Below, piece by piece: positions 6,255-6,448 of a stretch of DNA of 6,448 bases. The notes below the pieces were generated by a model. The model searched no databases, was not told the origin of the DNA, and saw nothing but the letters and a program-made list of their open reading frames with translations. The stretch's first letter is position 1. Each line of letters begins with the position of its first letter. Source of the DNA: Lysobacterales bacterium UBA2790 (GTDB lineage Bacteria; Pseudomonadota; Gammaproteobacteria; Xanthomonadales; Xanthomonadaceae). The DNA is taken from positions 1 to 6,448 of the forward strand of contig DEHW01000087.1 of NCBI GenBank assembly GCA_002352135.1. The letters run 5' to 3'. A program made the translations under genes and the position numbers.

Positions 6255-6448
6255 GACGTGCTGCCCGACTGCCACTGCAGCCAGCAGACGCCGAACCCGG
6301 GCAATGCGGCCGTATCACGCTGGACGCTGTCGTCCCGCAGGTCGCGCCACGATCCTTGCGGCAAGTCGACGAGCTTGGTGTGGGCGGAAAAATTGAACAT
6401 CGCGAGCAGGTGTTCACCACGCAGGAAGGCCAGTACCGCGCTGCTAGA
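6251..6448 (-). CDS. C-terminal end of a GH13 alpha-glucan enzyme, probably amylosucrase (partial)
   Basis: Only the last 65 residues and the TGA stop lie in the window; the 5' part is beyond the right edge. The fragment reads SAVLAFLRGEHLLAMFNFSA, then VDLPQGSWRDL, and ends with LPGFGVCWLQW. An NFS strand, a short W-x-DL turn and a terminal aromatic-x-V-x-WL strand are the hallmarks of the C-terminal beta domain of GH13 alpha-amylase-family enzymes. Amylosucrases end in this way (for example, PYQVMWLEIA in the Neisseria enzyme, from memory). Amylosucrase converts sucrose into alpha-glucan and free fructose, which fits the fructokinase gene that begins in its stop codon. Other GH13 members, such as a sucrose hydrolase, maltogenic enzyme or trehalose synthase, remain possible because the catalytic domain is not visible. 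Confidence 0.72.
   Translation of the reverse strand, partial: SSSAVLAFLRGEHLLAMFNFSAHTKLVDLPQGSWRDLRDDSVQRDTAALPGFGVCWLQWQSGSTS

Overview
The window is GC-rich (about 60% by eye) and looks like the chromosome of a gammaproteobacterium. Xanthomonadales or a relative is the best guess. This rests on the style of the PPi-dependent phosphofructokinase, the promoter-like -10 boxes (TACACT, TATACT) and an amylosucrase-type gene next to a fructokinase. No marker gene fixes the taxonomy, so this is an inference. No rRNA, tRNA, CRISPR array, complete insertion sequence or phage gene was seen.

Layout from left to right. Bases 1-114 are an edge fragment with no gene I can support. Bases 115-1242 (minus) encode a membrane-bound acyltransferase-3 family protein. 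It diverges from a PPi-dependent 6-phosphofructokinase gene (1387-2649, plus), with a 144-base spacer that holds a possible promoter. A 267-base gap, which appears to be a structured leader, precedes hppA (2917-4944, plus), a membrane-bound proton-pumping pyrophosphatase with the K+-independent signature. hppA ends at a 15-bp-stem terminator (4961-4994). Facing it on the minus strand are a possible 54-residue protein (5041-5205), a ROK-family fructokinase-like sugar kinase (5319-6254) and the 3' end of a GH13 alpha-glucan/amylosucrase-type gene (6251-6448, cut by the window edge). The last two share an ATGA overlap.

The genes suggest a pyrophosphate-centred sugar metabolism. An amylosucrase-type enzyme would release fructose, the ROK kinase would make fructose-6-phosphate, and the PPi-dependent phosphofructokinase would interconvert fructose-6-phosphate and fructose-1,6-bisphosphate using PPi/Pi. 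The membrane pyrophosphatase would couple PPi to the proton gradient. A neighbouring pfp and H+-PPase pair is known from methanotrophs such as Methylococcus capsulatus, so the pairing is not new.

The least explained part is the pfp-hppA gap. It holds a -10-like box, a 12-bp inverted repeat at the predicted transcription start, several nested hairpins, and a segment (2862-2870) that could pair either with an upstream strand or with the hppA Shine-Dalgarno sequence. This resembles a translational switch, but it was folded by eye only.
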